Assembly (NCBI RefSeq): GCF_002950945.1
Contig: NZ_CP012673.1
Coordinates: 3,576,501 to 3,640,500 of the forward strand
Source of the DNA: Sorangium cellulosum
Lineage (GTDB): Bacteria; Myxococcota_A; Polyangia; Polyangiales; Polyangiaceae
DNA length: 64,000 bases
Direction of reading: 5' to 3'
Shown here: piece after piece, positions 24,852 through 34,775 of the stretch
How the letters are laid out: every line of letters begins with the position of its first letter
Numbering within the stretch: the stretch's first letter is position 1
Translations under genes and position numbers: made by a program
Notes under the pieces: model-generated
The model's input: only the letters and a program-made list of their open reading frames with translations
The model's database searches: none
What the model was told of the DNA's origin: nothing

Positions 24852-25171
24852 GACCTGGCCTCCGTGTTCAATCGTGCGTTCGAGCTCGCTGGTCCATGGC
24901 GATCCGCTCTCCGTGGAGAATTTCACGTCACAGGATTCCACCCTCGCTCTACCAGGCGCCCGACGCGGCAGGGGCAGGATCCTTGAGCTCGTGCCAGCGA
25001 GAAACCGGACAGCATCGGGTCATGAGGGGCGCGCGGCGGGAATACCACCTTGGTGGTACGCGCGAGATCGCGCCACGGCCGGTCAAGGTTCGCTCACTCG
25101 GCGCTGCGCCTACCGCAGGCCTCTGGAACAACGGTTGATGGGCACGCCGGAGGGTACGAGGTCTCCGTCGC
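24852..25171. other. Intergenic region upstream of CHU_C lipoprotein
   Basis: No gene is supported in these 320 bp. The one clear structure is the inverted repeat TACCACC-TT-GGTGGTA at 25043-25058, between the end of the SagB-type gene and the start of the lipoprotein gene (both on the minus strand). Confidence 0.45.
25043..25058 (-). promoter_or_regulatory. Inverted repeat between SagB-type gene and lipoprotein gene
   Basis: Perfect 7-bp arms TACCACC and GGTGGTA with a TT spacer. It lies about 115 bp past the stop of the SagB-type gene and 190 bp before the lipoprotein start. It could be an operator for the lipoprotein promoter; the short loop makes a terminator unlikely. Confidence 0.3.
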
Positions 25172-26686
25172 TCATCGCCTCGCCTGGTCCTCCGCTCGAC
25201 TCCCCACCGCGATCTCCCCGACCGAGGTCTCCGCGAGGTAGTCCAGCCCAGTCGCCCGCACGAAGAGGTCCGAGTCTCCTCCGCCCACCGCGCACGCCGC
25301 GAGATCCATCGCGCTCGCGACGAGGTACAGCGTCTGGTACAGCCCCCCGACGTCCTTGAGGATCGTCGCATACGCGATCGACTCGTATACCCAGCTCACC
25401 CTCGGAAAGCGCGCCGCCACGACGATCAGCACCTGCGGCGGCGCGCTCGCGCCCATGGCGCTCCGCGCCCCTTCGAGCAGCGCAACAGCCTCTCTCGTGA
25501 GCCCCGAGAGCGCGCTGAGCCCGTGCTCGTCGGCCCGGTAGTGGTAGAGCCCCGGCCCGAGCCCGTCACACGTGCGCACGACCGGGTACAGCTCGAGCGC
25601 GTGGCACGCCCCTCCGCTCGGATACGGCCGCCGGGTCTGCTCGTACGCCCGTCCGGAGCTGCGCTCCTCGATCCGGCGAATCCTCGCCGCGCGGTAGAGC
25701 AGCTCGCCGAGCTGTTCCGCGCGGATCGGCCGCTCGCCGTGCTCGCGGATCGAGCGGCGCCGCTCCAGCACCTGCGTGAACGGCACGTCGGTCGCCGCGA
25801 GCGCCTCCAGATCGGGCCGATGGAGCGGGACGATCTCGCCCGGCGGCCGCGGCTTGACGGCTGGCGAAGGCGCGAGCGTCTCCCGGTGAGCATACGTCGC
25901 CCCGTACGGCGCGTCGTGGCGCCCTTGCCGGCTCCGCGTGTGAAAGGCGAGGTCGTGGAAGGTCCACCCGGCGAGCGCCTCCTCCGAGCCTCTCCCGCCG
26001 CCGTCCAGCGCCCCGCACCCGAGCAGCAGCCCGACGATCGCGCGCACCGCCTCGATCGACGTCCCCCCCGTCCCTCCCGTCCCACGCGCGGCGCGCAGCA
26101 CCTCCTCGACCGTCCGTGGCTCCGCGAGCGCGTGGCAGACCGCCGCGGCCTCGGCGTCGTGGATCTCCACGCGCCCGCGCCCAAACGGCGACTCGAGCAC
26201 CCACGCCCCCCCGTCGCTGCGGATCCACGCGAACCTCGACAGCGCGTGGCGCGCCCCGCCCGCGGGCTCCTCGGGCGTGGCCCCCGCGAGCGTCGCGAGC
26301 CGCCGGCCCTCGCGCGCCACCGTGTACGCGAGCAGCCCGCGCTGCGCGAGCCGCGCGAGGTGGTGCGCGACCTCCATGAGCCCCGCGCCCCCGTCCTCGC
26401 GCGCGGCCCGCTCCAAGAGCCGCCGCTCGGTGTCGCCGCCGCCGGCGAGCGCCTCCACCACGGCGCGCAGGCCCGGCGTGGCGCGCTCGATCCCGACGGC
26501 CGGCTCCTCCCCGCGGCGGATCTCGATCCCGCCGTCCGGCCGCTCCGCGATCGCGACGCCGCGCCGGAACGAGACCACGTGGACCGCGCAGGGCTCCCCG
26601 GAGCCCTGGCCTCCCTCGCTCTGCTCGCCCCGCGCGGCCTGCTCGCCCCGCCCGTCCCGCTCGCCTTCCTCGCCCCGCTCGCCCAC
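25172..26686 (-). CDS. SagB-type (ThcOx family) nitroreductase-fold dehydrogenase
   Basis: The product is up to 504 residues. The first 30 are a low-complexity GERGEEGERDGRGEQ stretch, so the true start may be further in. Residues 35-260 form a domain seen in long SagB homologues, with helix-rich segments. Residues 285-500 are the FMN-dependent SagB/ThcOx core: RRSIREHG, RPYPSGGACHALELYPVV, GLYHYRADEHGL, SWVYESIAYATILKDVG and ACAVGGGDSDLF. In thiazole/oxazole-modified microcin clusters this enzyme oxidises azolines to azoles, but many homologues stand alone with unknown substrates. No cyclodehydratase (YcaO) or precursor peptide is visible here. It begins 16 bp after the M20 peptidase stop and is probably cotranscribed with it. 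Confidence 0.85.
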   Translation of the reverse strand: MGERGEEGERDGRGEQAARGEQSEGGQGSGEPCAVHVVSFRRGVAIAERPDGGIEIRRGEEPAVGIERATPGLRAVVEALAGGGDTERRLLERAAREDGGAGLMEVAHHLARLAQRGLLAYTVAREGRRLATLAGATPEEPAGGARHALSRFAWIRSDGGAWVLESPFGRGRVEIHDAEAAAVCHALAEPRTVEEVLRAARGTGGTGGTSIEAVRAIVGLLLGCGALDGGGRGSEEALAGWTFHDLAFHTRSRQGRHDAPYGATYAHRETLAPSPAVKPRPPGEIVPLHRPDLEALAATDVPFTQVLERRRSIREHGERPIRAEQLGELLYRAARIRRIEERSSGRAYEQTRRPYPSGGACHALELYPVVRTCDGLGPGLYHYRADEHGLSALSGLTREAVALLEGARSAMGASAPPQVLIVVAARFPRVSWVYESIAYATILKDVGGLYQTLYLVASAMDLAACAVGGGDSDLFVRATGLDYLAETSVGEIAVGSRAEDQARR

Positions 26687-26702
26687 GCCCTCCCGGCGCC
26701 CC

Positions 26703-28130
<1,428 letters not shown>

Positions 28131-28425
28131 GACCTCTCCGGGCGATCGAACCGAGGAGAGCTCGGCCTGGCCAGCGGTGACCAGCGAGCTCGCCCGTTCC
28201 ATGTAGCAATTCCCATGAGAATGTCGCAATTCATCGCCATCGCAATCGCCTCGGAGGTCCTTCGCTCCGCGCCGCCCGCGCTGGCGGGGGGCGGGGGCGC
28301 CAGCGCGGGGCCAGCTGCCGGTCCGGGCACACCCGCCGCGCCCGCCGCGCGCGCCGCGACTCGCGGCGACGACCGCTCGAGGTCAGCTTTCCACGCCGCC
28401 CGTCGCGTGCGACCCTCTTGCCGCG

Positions 28426-31400
28426 ATGGGTAAAGTCACCGCGCTCCACATGGACACCATCACCGAGAAATCCGGTCATCAGATGACCGGAATGGCGGTG
28501 AGCGTGTGCCTTACCCCGGCCGCCCCGAGCCCGTTGCCGATCCCCTATCCGACGATGGGCACCGTCGCGGAAGGGATCATCGATCCGTGCATGCGCACCA
28601 AGATCGAGGGCGCGAAGATCCTCACCGTGGGCGGCTGCATGAAGGCGTGCCACGGCAACGAGCCCGGCACGCTGAAGGAGGTCGTCAGCCTCAACACCGG
28701 CGGGCCCTGCTTCCCGTGGCTGGGCGCGCCCAACGTGCTCATCGAGCTCGGCATGGCCGGCATCACCGGCAGCATGGGGCAGATGAACAAGTCGATCACC
28801 GTCGGCGCCGGCGCGACGGCGAGCGGCGCCGGCGGCGGCGGCGGGGGAGGCGGTGGCGGCGGCGGCGGCGCGGGCGGGCCGGGCGGGGGCGGGCCGCAGG
28901 GCGCCGGCAACGGCGGCGGCGGCGGCGGCGGGAGCAACCAGGGCGCAGGGCCGCCCAGCCCGCCCGCGGCGCCGGGGGCCGAGGGGCAAGCCAACGCGGG
29001 GCACCCGGTCGACATCATCACCGGCGCGATGTTCACGCCGCCGGAGACCGACTTCTCCCTGCCCGGCTTCCTGCCGGTCAGCTGGATCCGCACCTACCGC
29101 ACCTCCTCGGTCCTGCGGGCGTGTGGCATCGGCCGCGGCTGGTCCCATTCCCTCTGCTGGCAGGCCGAGATCCGGGGCGATCGGCTCACCCTGATCGACG
29201 AGACCCTCCGCGCGACGACCCTCGCCGTCCCGGCCGGCGACGTCCAGGTGCTGCTCCCCTTCGGCCGGCGCGTGTACTGGGAGGGCGACGCGCTCGTCGT
29301 CGACCTCGACGACGGCGTCCTCCGCGTCCTCCAGCCCGCGCAGGCGCCCGGCACCTTCCGGCTCGCGCAGCTGCGCGACCGATCCGGCAACCTCGCGGAC
29401 ATCACCTGGGACGACCGCGAGGTCGTCCAGATCGTGGACTCGGTCGGCCGCCGCGCGCGGCTCGTCCACGAGGGCCCGTACAAGAGCTGGTGGGTCGCCA
29501 TGACCGACGTGGACGGGGTGGAGCACACGAAGCGCCTCGTGACGTACGAGATCGACGCGAAGGGCGACCTCGTCCGCGCCATCGACGCGGGCGGCGTCGA
29601 GACGCGGTACGTGTACGACGACGAGCACTACCTCGTCCTGGAGCAGCAGCCCGGCGGCCTCCGGTACCACTTCGTGTACGACGACGTCTCGGGGGAGCGG
29701 CGCTGCGTGGAGACCTGGGGGGATCTCGAGGGCGCCGACGTCCTCCGCGAGATCGGCGCGCCGGAGGCCGCGATCGACGCGCGGCCCAAGGGCCTCTTCC
29801 ACATGCGCTTCCAGTACGGGCCCGGACCTCACGAGACCACCGTCATCGACGGCCTCGGGTACCGGTTCCGCTACAGGGGGAACGGGCTCGGCCTCGTCGA
29901 GCACTACGAAGATCCGGCAGGCCAGCAGAAGCACCTCTCGTACAACGCGGCGGGCCAGGTCGTCCGCGCCACCACGCCGGACGGGAGCGAACGGAGCACC
30001 TACGATGCCACGGGCCGACTCGTGTCCTTCACGGACGCGATGGGCCGCTCGTTCAGCCTGAAGCGCCGCGAGGACGGCGCCCTCGTCGAGGTGCGTGATC
30101 CCGCGGGCGCTCGGTACTCCTTCGTCGCCGACGGCCACGGCCAGACGCTCGAGCGCACCGATCCGCTCGGGGCCACGACGCGGACCACGTACGACAAGCG
30201 CGGGCGCGCGCTCAGCATCGTCGCGCCCGACGGCTCCACCGAGACCTTCGAGCACGACGCCCACGGCAACCTCGCCGCGCGGACGCTGCCGGGCGGCGGG
30301 ACGACGCGGTACACGTACGACCTCTTCGGGCAGCTCGTCCGCGTCGAGATGCCGGCGGGCGCCGTGTTCGAGCTGGACTACGACAGCCGAGGCCTCCCGG
30401 TGCGGGTGCGGGCGCCGGGCGGCGTGGTCGTCGAGCGGCAGTTCAACGGCGCGCGCCGCCCGGTGTCGATGCGCCATCCGGGCGGCGGCGTCTCGGCCGC
30501 GCGGTACGTCGGGCACCTCGTCGTGGAGGAGGTGCAATCGGATGGCAGCCGCTACCGGTTCGGCTACGACGCGCGGGGGCGGCTCGCCTGGGTCAGGAAC
30601 CCGGCCGGCGAGCCGCTCACCATCGAGCGGGACGCCTGCGGCCGCGTGATCCGGACGAGGACGTTCTCCGGCGTGGAGACGACCTACGAGCACGACGTGC
30701 GCGGCCGCGTCGTGCGCGCCGAGGTGGCCGGAGGCACCGTCCGGAGGATCACCTACAACGCCTGCGGCCAGGTGATCCGGCGGGAGGACGGCGACGTCGT
30801 GACCACCCTCGAGTACGACGATCGCGGCTTCGTCGCCCGCGGCACGCGCGGCGCGACGGAGGTGCTGCTCGAGCGCGACGCCGCCGGGCGCATCGTGCGC
30901 GAGGAGCAGCGGGTCGGCGGCTGGCGGTACCGGGTGGATCGGGCCTTCAACGAGAAGGGCTGGGCCGCCGCGAAGCGCTACTCGACGGGCTGGCAGGTCC
31001 AGATGGGCCGCGGGCCGAGCAGCGCCATCGACTCCATCACGATCGAGTCCGCGGCCGGCGTGGAGCGGATCCTGCGCGAGGTCGACGCCCTCGGCCAGGA
31101 GACGGCGCGCGTCCGGGAGGACGGCTATGCCGTCCGCACGGAGCGCGACAGCACGGGTCGACCCGTGGTCACGACGCTGGAAGACGCCGCGGGCAATCCC
31201 GTCCGCGCGCGCCGGTACGTCTGGAGCCAGACCGGCCCGCTCGCGCAGATCGCCGACAGCGCCGCGGGCGGGCGCACGTACGAGCTCGACGTCTTCGGAC
31301 GGCCGCTCGCGGTGAGCGGGCTCGGGGCCGAGGAGCAGATCCGGTACGATCCGAGCGGGACGCCGCTGCGCTCCGGCGAGGATCACGTGGGGCCCGGCGG

Positions 31401-32499
31401 GCGCCTGCTCCGCACCGCCGCCGCGGCGTACACGTGGGACGCGCAGGGTCGGCTCGCGTCGCGCGAGCCCGGGGGCGGCTCCTTCGCCTGGACCTACGAG
31501 TACGACGGGCTCGACGCGCTCGTGCGCGCGACGCGCAGCGACGGGCTCGCCGTCCAGTACCACATCGACGCGTTCAACCGGCGGCTCGGCGAGGTGCGCA
31601 GCGACGGGGCGAGCACGTGGTTCGGCTGGGACGATCAGGCCCCGGTCGAGGAGGTGAGCAGCGGCGGCGCCTCGGTGCGGCGGGTCTTCGCCGACGACGA
31701 GATCACCCCGCTGCTAGAGGGCAGCGCCGCGGGCCCGTGGTGCAGCGTCGTCACGGACGCGACCGCGACGCCGTGGCTGATGGTCGACCCGACCGGCGCC
31801 GCGACGGGCCAGGAGCTGGGCCCGTTCGGCGCGGTCACGCGGCGCGACGGGCCGTTCACGGCGCTCCGGTTCGCCGGCCAGCGCCATGACGACCTCACGG
31901 GGCTCACCTACCACCGCGCCAGGTTCTACTCCCCGGATCTCGGCACCTTCACCACGCCCGATCCGCTCTGGATCGACGCCTCCATGCTCGAGGTGGCGTT
32001 CGTTCCCAACGCCACGTTCTGGGTCGATCCGCTCGGCCTCATCATCCTGCTCATGAGCGACGACCCGACGTGTGTGAACGGCGCGAACGCGCGCGCGCGG
32101 ACCACGGGCCAGCAGATCGTGCATTACAGCCAGCTCGGGAACCCGCGGGCGCTCGCCGGCGAGAACGATCTCTACGTCTACGGGCACGGATCGCCCGGCC
32201 AGCTCCACTATGCGGATCCGAGCGGGCGGTTCACGGGGGCCACGATGAACGGCCAGCAGCTGGGGAACAGCATCGTCGGCGCCGGCTTCACCGGCCGCAA
32301 CGTCCACATGACGGTCTGCCATGGCGGCACCGATCCGCCCGGCCAGCCCGGTGGATCGACCGCGCAGGCGGTGGCGAACGCGACCGGCGCGAACACGGTG
32401 GCCTGCGTGGGCGACAGCATGTACGACCACCCCACGATCCCGGGCCTCACGATTGCGGGCCCGGCCGGCTCGATGCAGCCCTTCACCCGCCGCCCCTGA
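28426..32499 (+). CDS. PAAR-like (DUF4150) RHS effector with C-terminal C80/caspase-like cysteine protease
   Basis: The product is 1357 residues. Residues 1-125 are a DUF4150/PAAR-like tip domain (SVCLTPAAPSPLPIPYP, GGCMKACHGNEPGT, FPWLGAPNV). A Gly-rich linker (about 126-185) follows. Residues 195-300 match the region before RHS repeats (GHPVDIITGAMFTPPETDF, SWIRTYRTS). About 25 YD repeats run to about 1120, ending in the RHS core FAGQRHDDLTGLTYHRARFY and TTPDPLWID with WVDPLGLI (about 1150-1205). The last 150 residues are the toxin. LYVYGHGSPGQLHY (His1254) and VHMTVCHGG (Cys1298) resemble the His-Gly and Cys of clan CD peptidases, and the 44-residue spacing is close to that of clostridial toxin C80 domains. 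A PAAR-like tip suggests type VI delivery, though no T6SS genes are here. The stop lies 13 bp before the next gene. Confidence 0.9.
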   Translation: MGKVTALHMDTITEKSGHQMTGMAVSVCLTPAAPSPLPIPYPTMGTVAEGIIDPCMRTKIEGAKILTVGGCMKACHGNEPGTLKEVVSLNTGGPCFPWLGAPNVLIELGMAGITGSMGQMNKSITVGAGATASGAGGGGGGGGGGGGGAGGPGGGGPQGAGNGGGGGGGSNQGAGPPSPPAAPGAEGQANAGHPVDIITGAMFTPPETDFSLPGFLPVSWIRTYRTSSVLRACGIGRGWSHSLCWQAEIRGDRLTLIDETLRATTLAVPAGDVQVLLPFGRRVYWEGDALVVDLDDGVLRVLQPAQAPGTFRLAQLRDRSGNLADITWDDREVVQIVDSVGRRARLVHEGPYKSWWVAMTDVDGVEHTKRLVTYEIDAKGDLVRAIDAGGVETRYVYDDEHYLVLEQQPGGLRYHFVYDDVSGERRCVETWGDLEGADVLREIGAPEAAIDARPKGLFHMRFQYGPGPHETTVIDGLGYRFRYRGNGLGLVEHYEDPAGQQKHLSYNAAGQVVRATTPDGSERSTYDATGRLVSFTDAMGRSFSLKRREDGALVEVRDPAGARYSFVADGHGQTLERTDPLGATTRTTYDKRGRALSIVAPDGSTETFEHDAHGNLAARTLPGGGTTRYTYDLFGQLVRVEMPAGAVFELDYDSRGLPVRVRAPGGVVVERQFNGARRPVSMRHPGGGVSAARYVGHLVVEEVQSDGSRYRFGYDARGRLAWVRNPAGEPLTIERDACGRVIRTRTFSGVETTYEHDVRGRVVRAEVAGGTVRRITYNACGQVIRREDGDVVTTLEYDDRGFVARGTRGATEVLLERDAAGRIVREEQRVGGWRYRVDRAFNEKGWAAAKRYSTGWQVQMGRGPSSAIDSITIESAAGVERILREVDALGQETARVREDGYAVRTERDSTGRPVVTTLEDAAGNPVRARRYVWSQTGPLAQIADSAAGGRTYELDVFGRPLAVSGLGAEEQIRYDPSGTPLRSGEDHVGPGGRLLRTAAAAYTWDAQGRLASREPGGGSFAWTYEYDGLDALVRATRSDGLAVQYHIDAFNRRLGEVRSDGASTWFGWDDQAPVEEVSSGGASVRRVFADDEITPLLEGSAAGPWCSVVTDATATPWLMVDPTGAATGQELGPFGAVTRRDGPFTALRFAGQRHDDLTGLTYHRARFYSPDLGTFTTPDPLWIDASMLEVAFVPNATFWVDPLGLIILLMSDDPTCVNGANARARTTGQQIVHYSQLGNPRALAGENDLYVYGHGSPGQLHYADPSGRFTGATMNGQQLGNSIVGAGFTGRNVHMTVCHGGTDPPGQPGGSTAQAVANATGANTVACVGDSMYDHPTIPGLTIAGPAGSMQPFTRRP

Positions 32500-32512
32500 T
32501 CCTCGAGGTCTC

Positions 32513-33577
32513 ATGCCGTCTCTCTGCGCGAGCCTGTCCACGCCGCTCTCATCCTCACGGGAAGATCTCGTGTTCTGCGCCGCGTTCGCGCTCGCCTGGG
32601 AAGAGCTGCGGGCGAGGTTCGGCCCGATCCGCATGGAGCCCCAGCCGGCCCTGGCCGACGCGCTCAACGCGGCGCCGCTCGGGGCCGAGGTGGTGGACCC
32701 GGCGTGGAGCGTGTCCGGCGCCGGGTTCGGCGGGGAAGGGATCGTCGAGGCGCTGCGGGCCGAGCTCTCCTCGAAGTTCCCCGACGCGAAGCCGGAGTAC
32801 CTGCCCGAGGCGGTGCCGGCCGAAGACCTCATCGCGTACGGCTACCTGAGCAAGATCCTGAAGTTCGGGACGACGTTCGCGGTGCGGGAAGGGACGTTCA
32901 AGCGCTCGCGGGTCCGCGCCTTCGGGCTGGACGGCAGCCCGTTCGGCCCGGATCCGGCGCGCAGGTCGCAGGTCGTCGTGCACGACTGGGCGGCGCCGCA
33001 GGATTTCGTGCTCGAGCTCGTCGCCGACGATCCGGACAGCCGCGTCGTCGTCGCGCAGATCGCGCCGGCGGAGACGCTGGCGGCGACGGTGGCCAGCGCG
33101 CTCGGCAGGCTCGATCGGCTCGGCGGGGCGGAGCGGCAGCTGGCGAAGGACGAGGCGCTCTCGATCCCGCGGCTGAAGCTCGATCTGGCGGCGGTCTTCG
33201 GCGACCTCATCGGTCGGCCCCTGCTCGGCGAGGTGCTGAAAGGGAAGCGCTTCGGCGAGGCGAAGCAGCGGGTGCAGTTCCACCTGAACGAGGGCGGCGC
33301 CGGGGCGACGTCAGAGGCCGTCATCGGCTCGTACGGGCCGCCGCCGCCGCGGTCCTTCCAGGTGACGGCGCCGTTCCTGGTCCTGCTCCAGCGGCGCGGG
33401 GCGAGCGCGCCCTACCTGGCGGCGTGGGTGGAGAGCACCACCTGGATGGAGGTGCTCGGCGATGTGGCCCCGCCGGCAGCGCCGCCGGCCGGGTGGGGAG
33501 CGCCGGCCGGGTGGGGACCGCCGTCGGGCTTCGGGCCGCCGCCGGGGTTCGGGCCGCCGCCCTCCGGCGCCACGTGA
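32513..33577 (+). CDS. Serpin-like protein, probable immunity protein of the RHS protease toxin
   Basis: The product is 354 residues with no signal peptide; the start is 13 bp after the RHS stop with GAGG upstream. Several blocks fit the serpin fold in order. FVLELVADDPDSRVVVAQIA (about 163-182) fits strand s2B/s3B (vlELPY...SMvIvLP), and IPRLKLDLAAVFGDLIG (about 222-238) fits the lPkFklE...LkelG segment. VQFHLNEGGAGATSEAVI (about 259-276) fits the hinge, and APFLVLLQRRGASAPYLAAWV (about 291-311) fits s4B/s5B. From the hinge Glu to the PF there are 29 residues, the length of the alpha-1-antitrypsin loop as I recall it; the hinge has Gly at P15 and small residues at P12-P10. The tail is a Pro/Gly-rich repeat (PPAGWG, PPSGFG). 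Serpins can trap caspase-like cysteine proteases, which is what the upstream toxin resembles. Fold call moderate; role inferred from context. Confidence 0.6.
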   Translation: MPSLCASLSTPLSSSREDLVFCAAFALAWEELRARFGPIRMEPQPALADALNAAPLGAEVVDPAWSVSGAGFGGEGIVEALRAELSSKFPDAKPEYLPEAVPAEDLIAYGYLSKILKFGTTFAVREGTFKRSRVRAFGLDGSPFGPDPARRSQVVVHDWAAPQDFVLELVADDPDSRVVVAQIAPAETLAATVASALGRLDRLGGAERQLAKDEALSIPRLKLDLAAVFGDLIGRPLLGEVLKGKRFGEAKQRVQFHLNEGGAGATSEAVIGSYGPPPPRSFQVTAPFLVLLQRRGASAPYLAAWVESTTWMEVLGDVAPPAAPPAGWGAPAGWGPPSGFGPPPGFGPPPSGAT

Positions 33578-33590
33578 CGGCGCGGCGGCC

Positions 33591-34742
33591 TCAGGCCGCC
33601 TTGCGGGCCTCGTCGGCCTCGAGCTCGCGGACGATCGGGAGGACCTTCTTCCCGAAGTGCTCCACGTCCTCGAGGTAGTGCAGGAACCCGCCGAGCACGA
33701 GGTCCACGCCGACCGCCTTGTACGCCGCGATCCGCCGCGCGATCTGCTCGGGCGTGCCGACGAGGCCCGTGCGGAACCCGTCGTTATACTGCACGAGGTC
33801 CTCGAAATTCGAGCTCGCCCACATGCCCTCGCGCTCCGGCGACGCCCTGCCGGCCTGCTTCACCGCGTCGCCGAAGCCGTTCACCGCCTCGACGTCCGCG
33901 TGCGCGATGATGTCGCGCAGCACCTGCCGCGCCTCCTCCTCGGTGTCACGGGCGATGATGAAGGCGTTCAGCCCGAACTTCACGCGCCGCCCCTCGCGCG
34001 CCGCGAGCTCCCGGATCTCGTCCACCTGGGCGCGGACCCCCTCGATGGAGTTGCCGTTCATGAAGTACCAGTCCGACACACGCGCCGCCATCTGCCGCGC
34101 CGCCTTCGAGTTCCCGCCCTGGAAGATCTCGGGGTGCGGCTTCTGCACGGGCTTCGGCTTCAGCGTGAAGTCGTTGATCCGGTAGAAGTCGCCCCGGAGC
34201 GAGAAGTGGTCCTCGGTCCAGATGCCGCGCAGCGCCCGGATGAACTCCTCCGAGCGCCGGTATCGCTCGTCGTGCTCGAGCCACGGCTCGCCGAGGGCCG
34301 TGAACTCCCCCTTGAACCAGCCGCTCACCACGTTGACCGCGAACCGCCCGCCCGACAGATCGTCCGCCGTCGCCCCGAGCTTCGCGAGCACGCCGGGGTG
34401 CCACAGCCCCGGGTGGACCGCCGCGATCACCCGCAGCCGCTCGGTCGCGAGCAGCAGCGCGAGGCTGAACGACGTCGACTCGTGCTGGTTGTCGGCGCCG
34501 TAGCTCGCCATGTAGCGCACCTGGCTCAGCGCGTACTCGAAGCCGCTGTCCTCCGCGAGCCGGGCGAGCTTGCGGTTATAGTCGATGCCCCAGTGCGTGC
34601 GCTGCTCGATCTTGCTCACCACCAGGCCCCCGCTGACGTTCGGCACCCAGTACGCGAACTTCACCGGGGCGCGCGCGGAAGGCGCGATGGGCGCGATCGA
34701 CGTTATCGACGTAGTCGACGTCATGTTCCCGTGATCACTCAT
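33591..34742 (-). CDS. sfnG: FMNH2-dependent dimethyl sulfone monooxygenase
   Basis: The product is 383 residues, with GGAGG about 10 nt before the ATG. It is a bacterial luciferase-like TIM barrel. Blocks typical of SfnG are KFAYWVPNVSGGLVVSKIEQ (about 28-47), DYNRKLARLAEDSGFEYALS, VNVVSGWFKGEFTALGEPWL, PHPEIFQGGNSKAARQMAAR and VNGFGDAVKQAG. SfnG uses FMNH2 and O2 to convert dimethyl sulfone to methanesulfinate, feeding sulfur acquisition. The reduced flavin would come from the SsuE-type reductase encoded at 40.1-40.7 kb. The first 26 residues are an extra Ser/Thr/Ile-rich extension. It follows the acyl-CoA-dehydrogenase-like gene by 33 bp and is convergent with the serpin-like gene. Confidence 0.93.
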   Translation of the reverse strand: MSDHGNMTSTTSITSIAPIAPSARAPVKFAYWVPNVSGGLVVSKIEQRTHWGIDYNRKLARLAEDSGFEYALSQVRYMASYGADNQHESTSFSLALLLATERLRVIAAVHPGLWHPGVLAKLGATADDLSGGRFAVNVVSGWFKGEFTALGEPWLEHDERYRRSEEFIRALRGIWTEDHFSLRGDFYRINDFTLKPKPVQKPHPEIFQGGNSKAARQMAARVSDWYFMNGNSIEGVRAQVDEIRELAAREGRRVKFGLNAFIIARDTEEEARQVLRDIIAHADVEAVNGFGDAVKQAGRASPEREGMWASSNFEDLVQYNDGFRTGLVGTPEQIARRIAAYKAVGVDLVLGGFLHYLEDVEHFGKKVLPIVRELEADEARKAA

Positions 34743-34775
34743 GATTTCATTCCTCCATGCGCCGCTCGCGCGGGC

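Noticed and set aside
28231..31563. Open frame of about 1100 codons on the minus strand opposite the RHS gene
   Set aside because: Composition is Arg/Ala/Val/Asp-rich without domains; it mirrors the RHS codons. High GC creates long antisense frames throughout the window (also opposite treY, treZ, malQ and the kinase gene).
28426..33577. Type VI secretion gene cluster
   Set aside because: The RHS protein has a PAAR-like start, but no Tss/VgrG/Hcp gene lies in the window; delivery route remains an inference.
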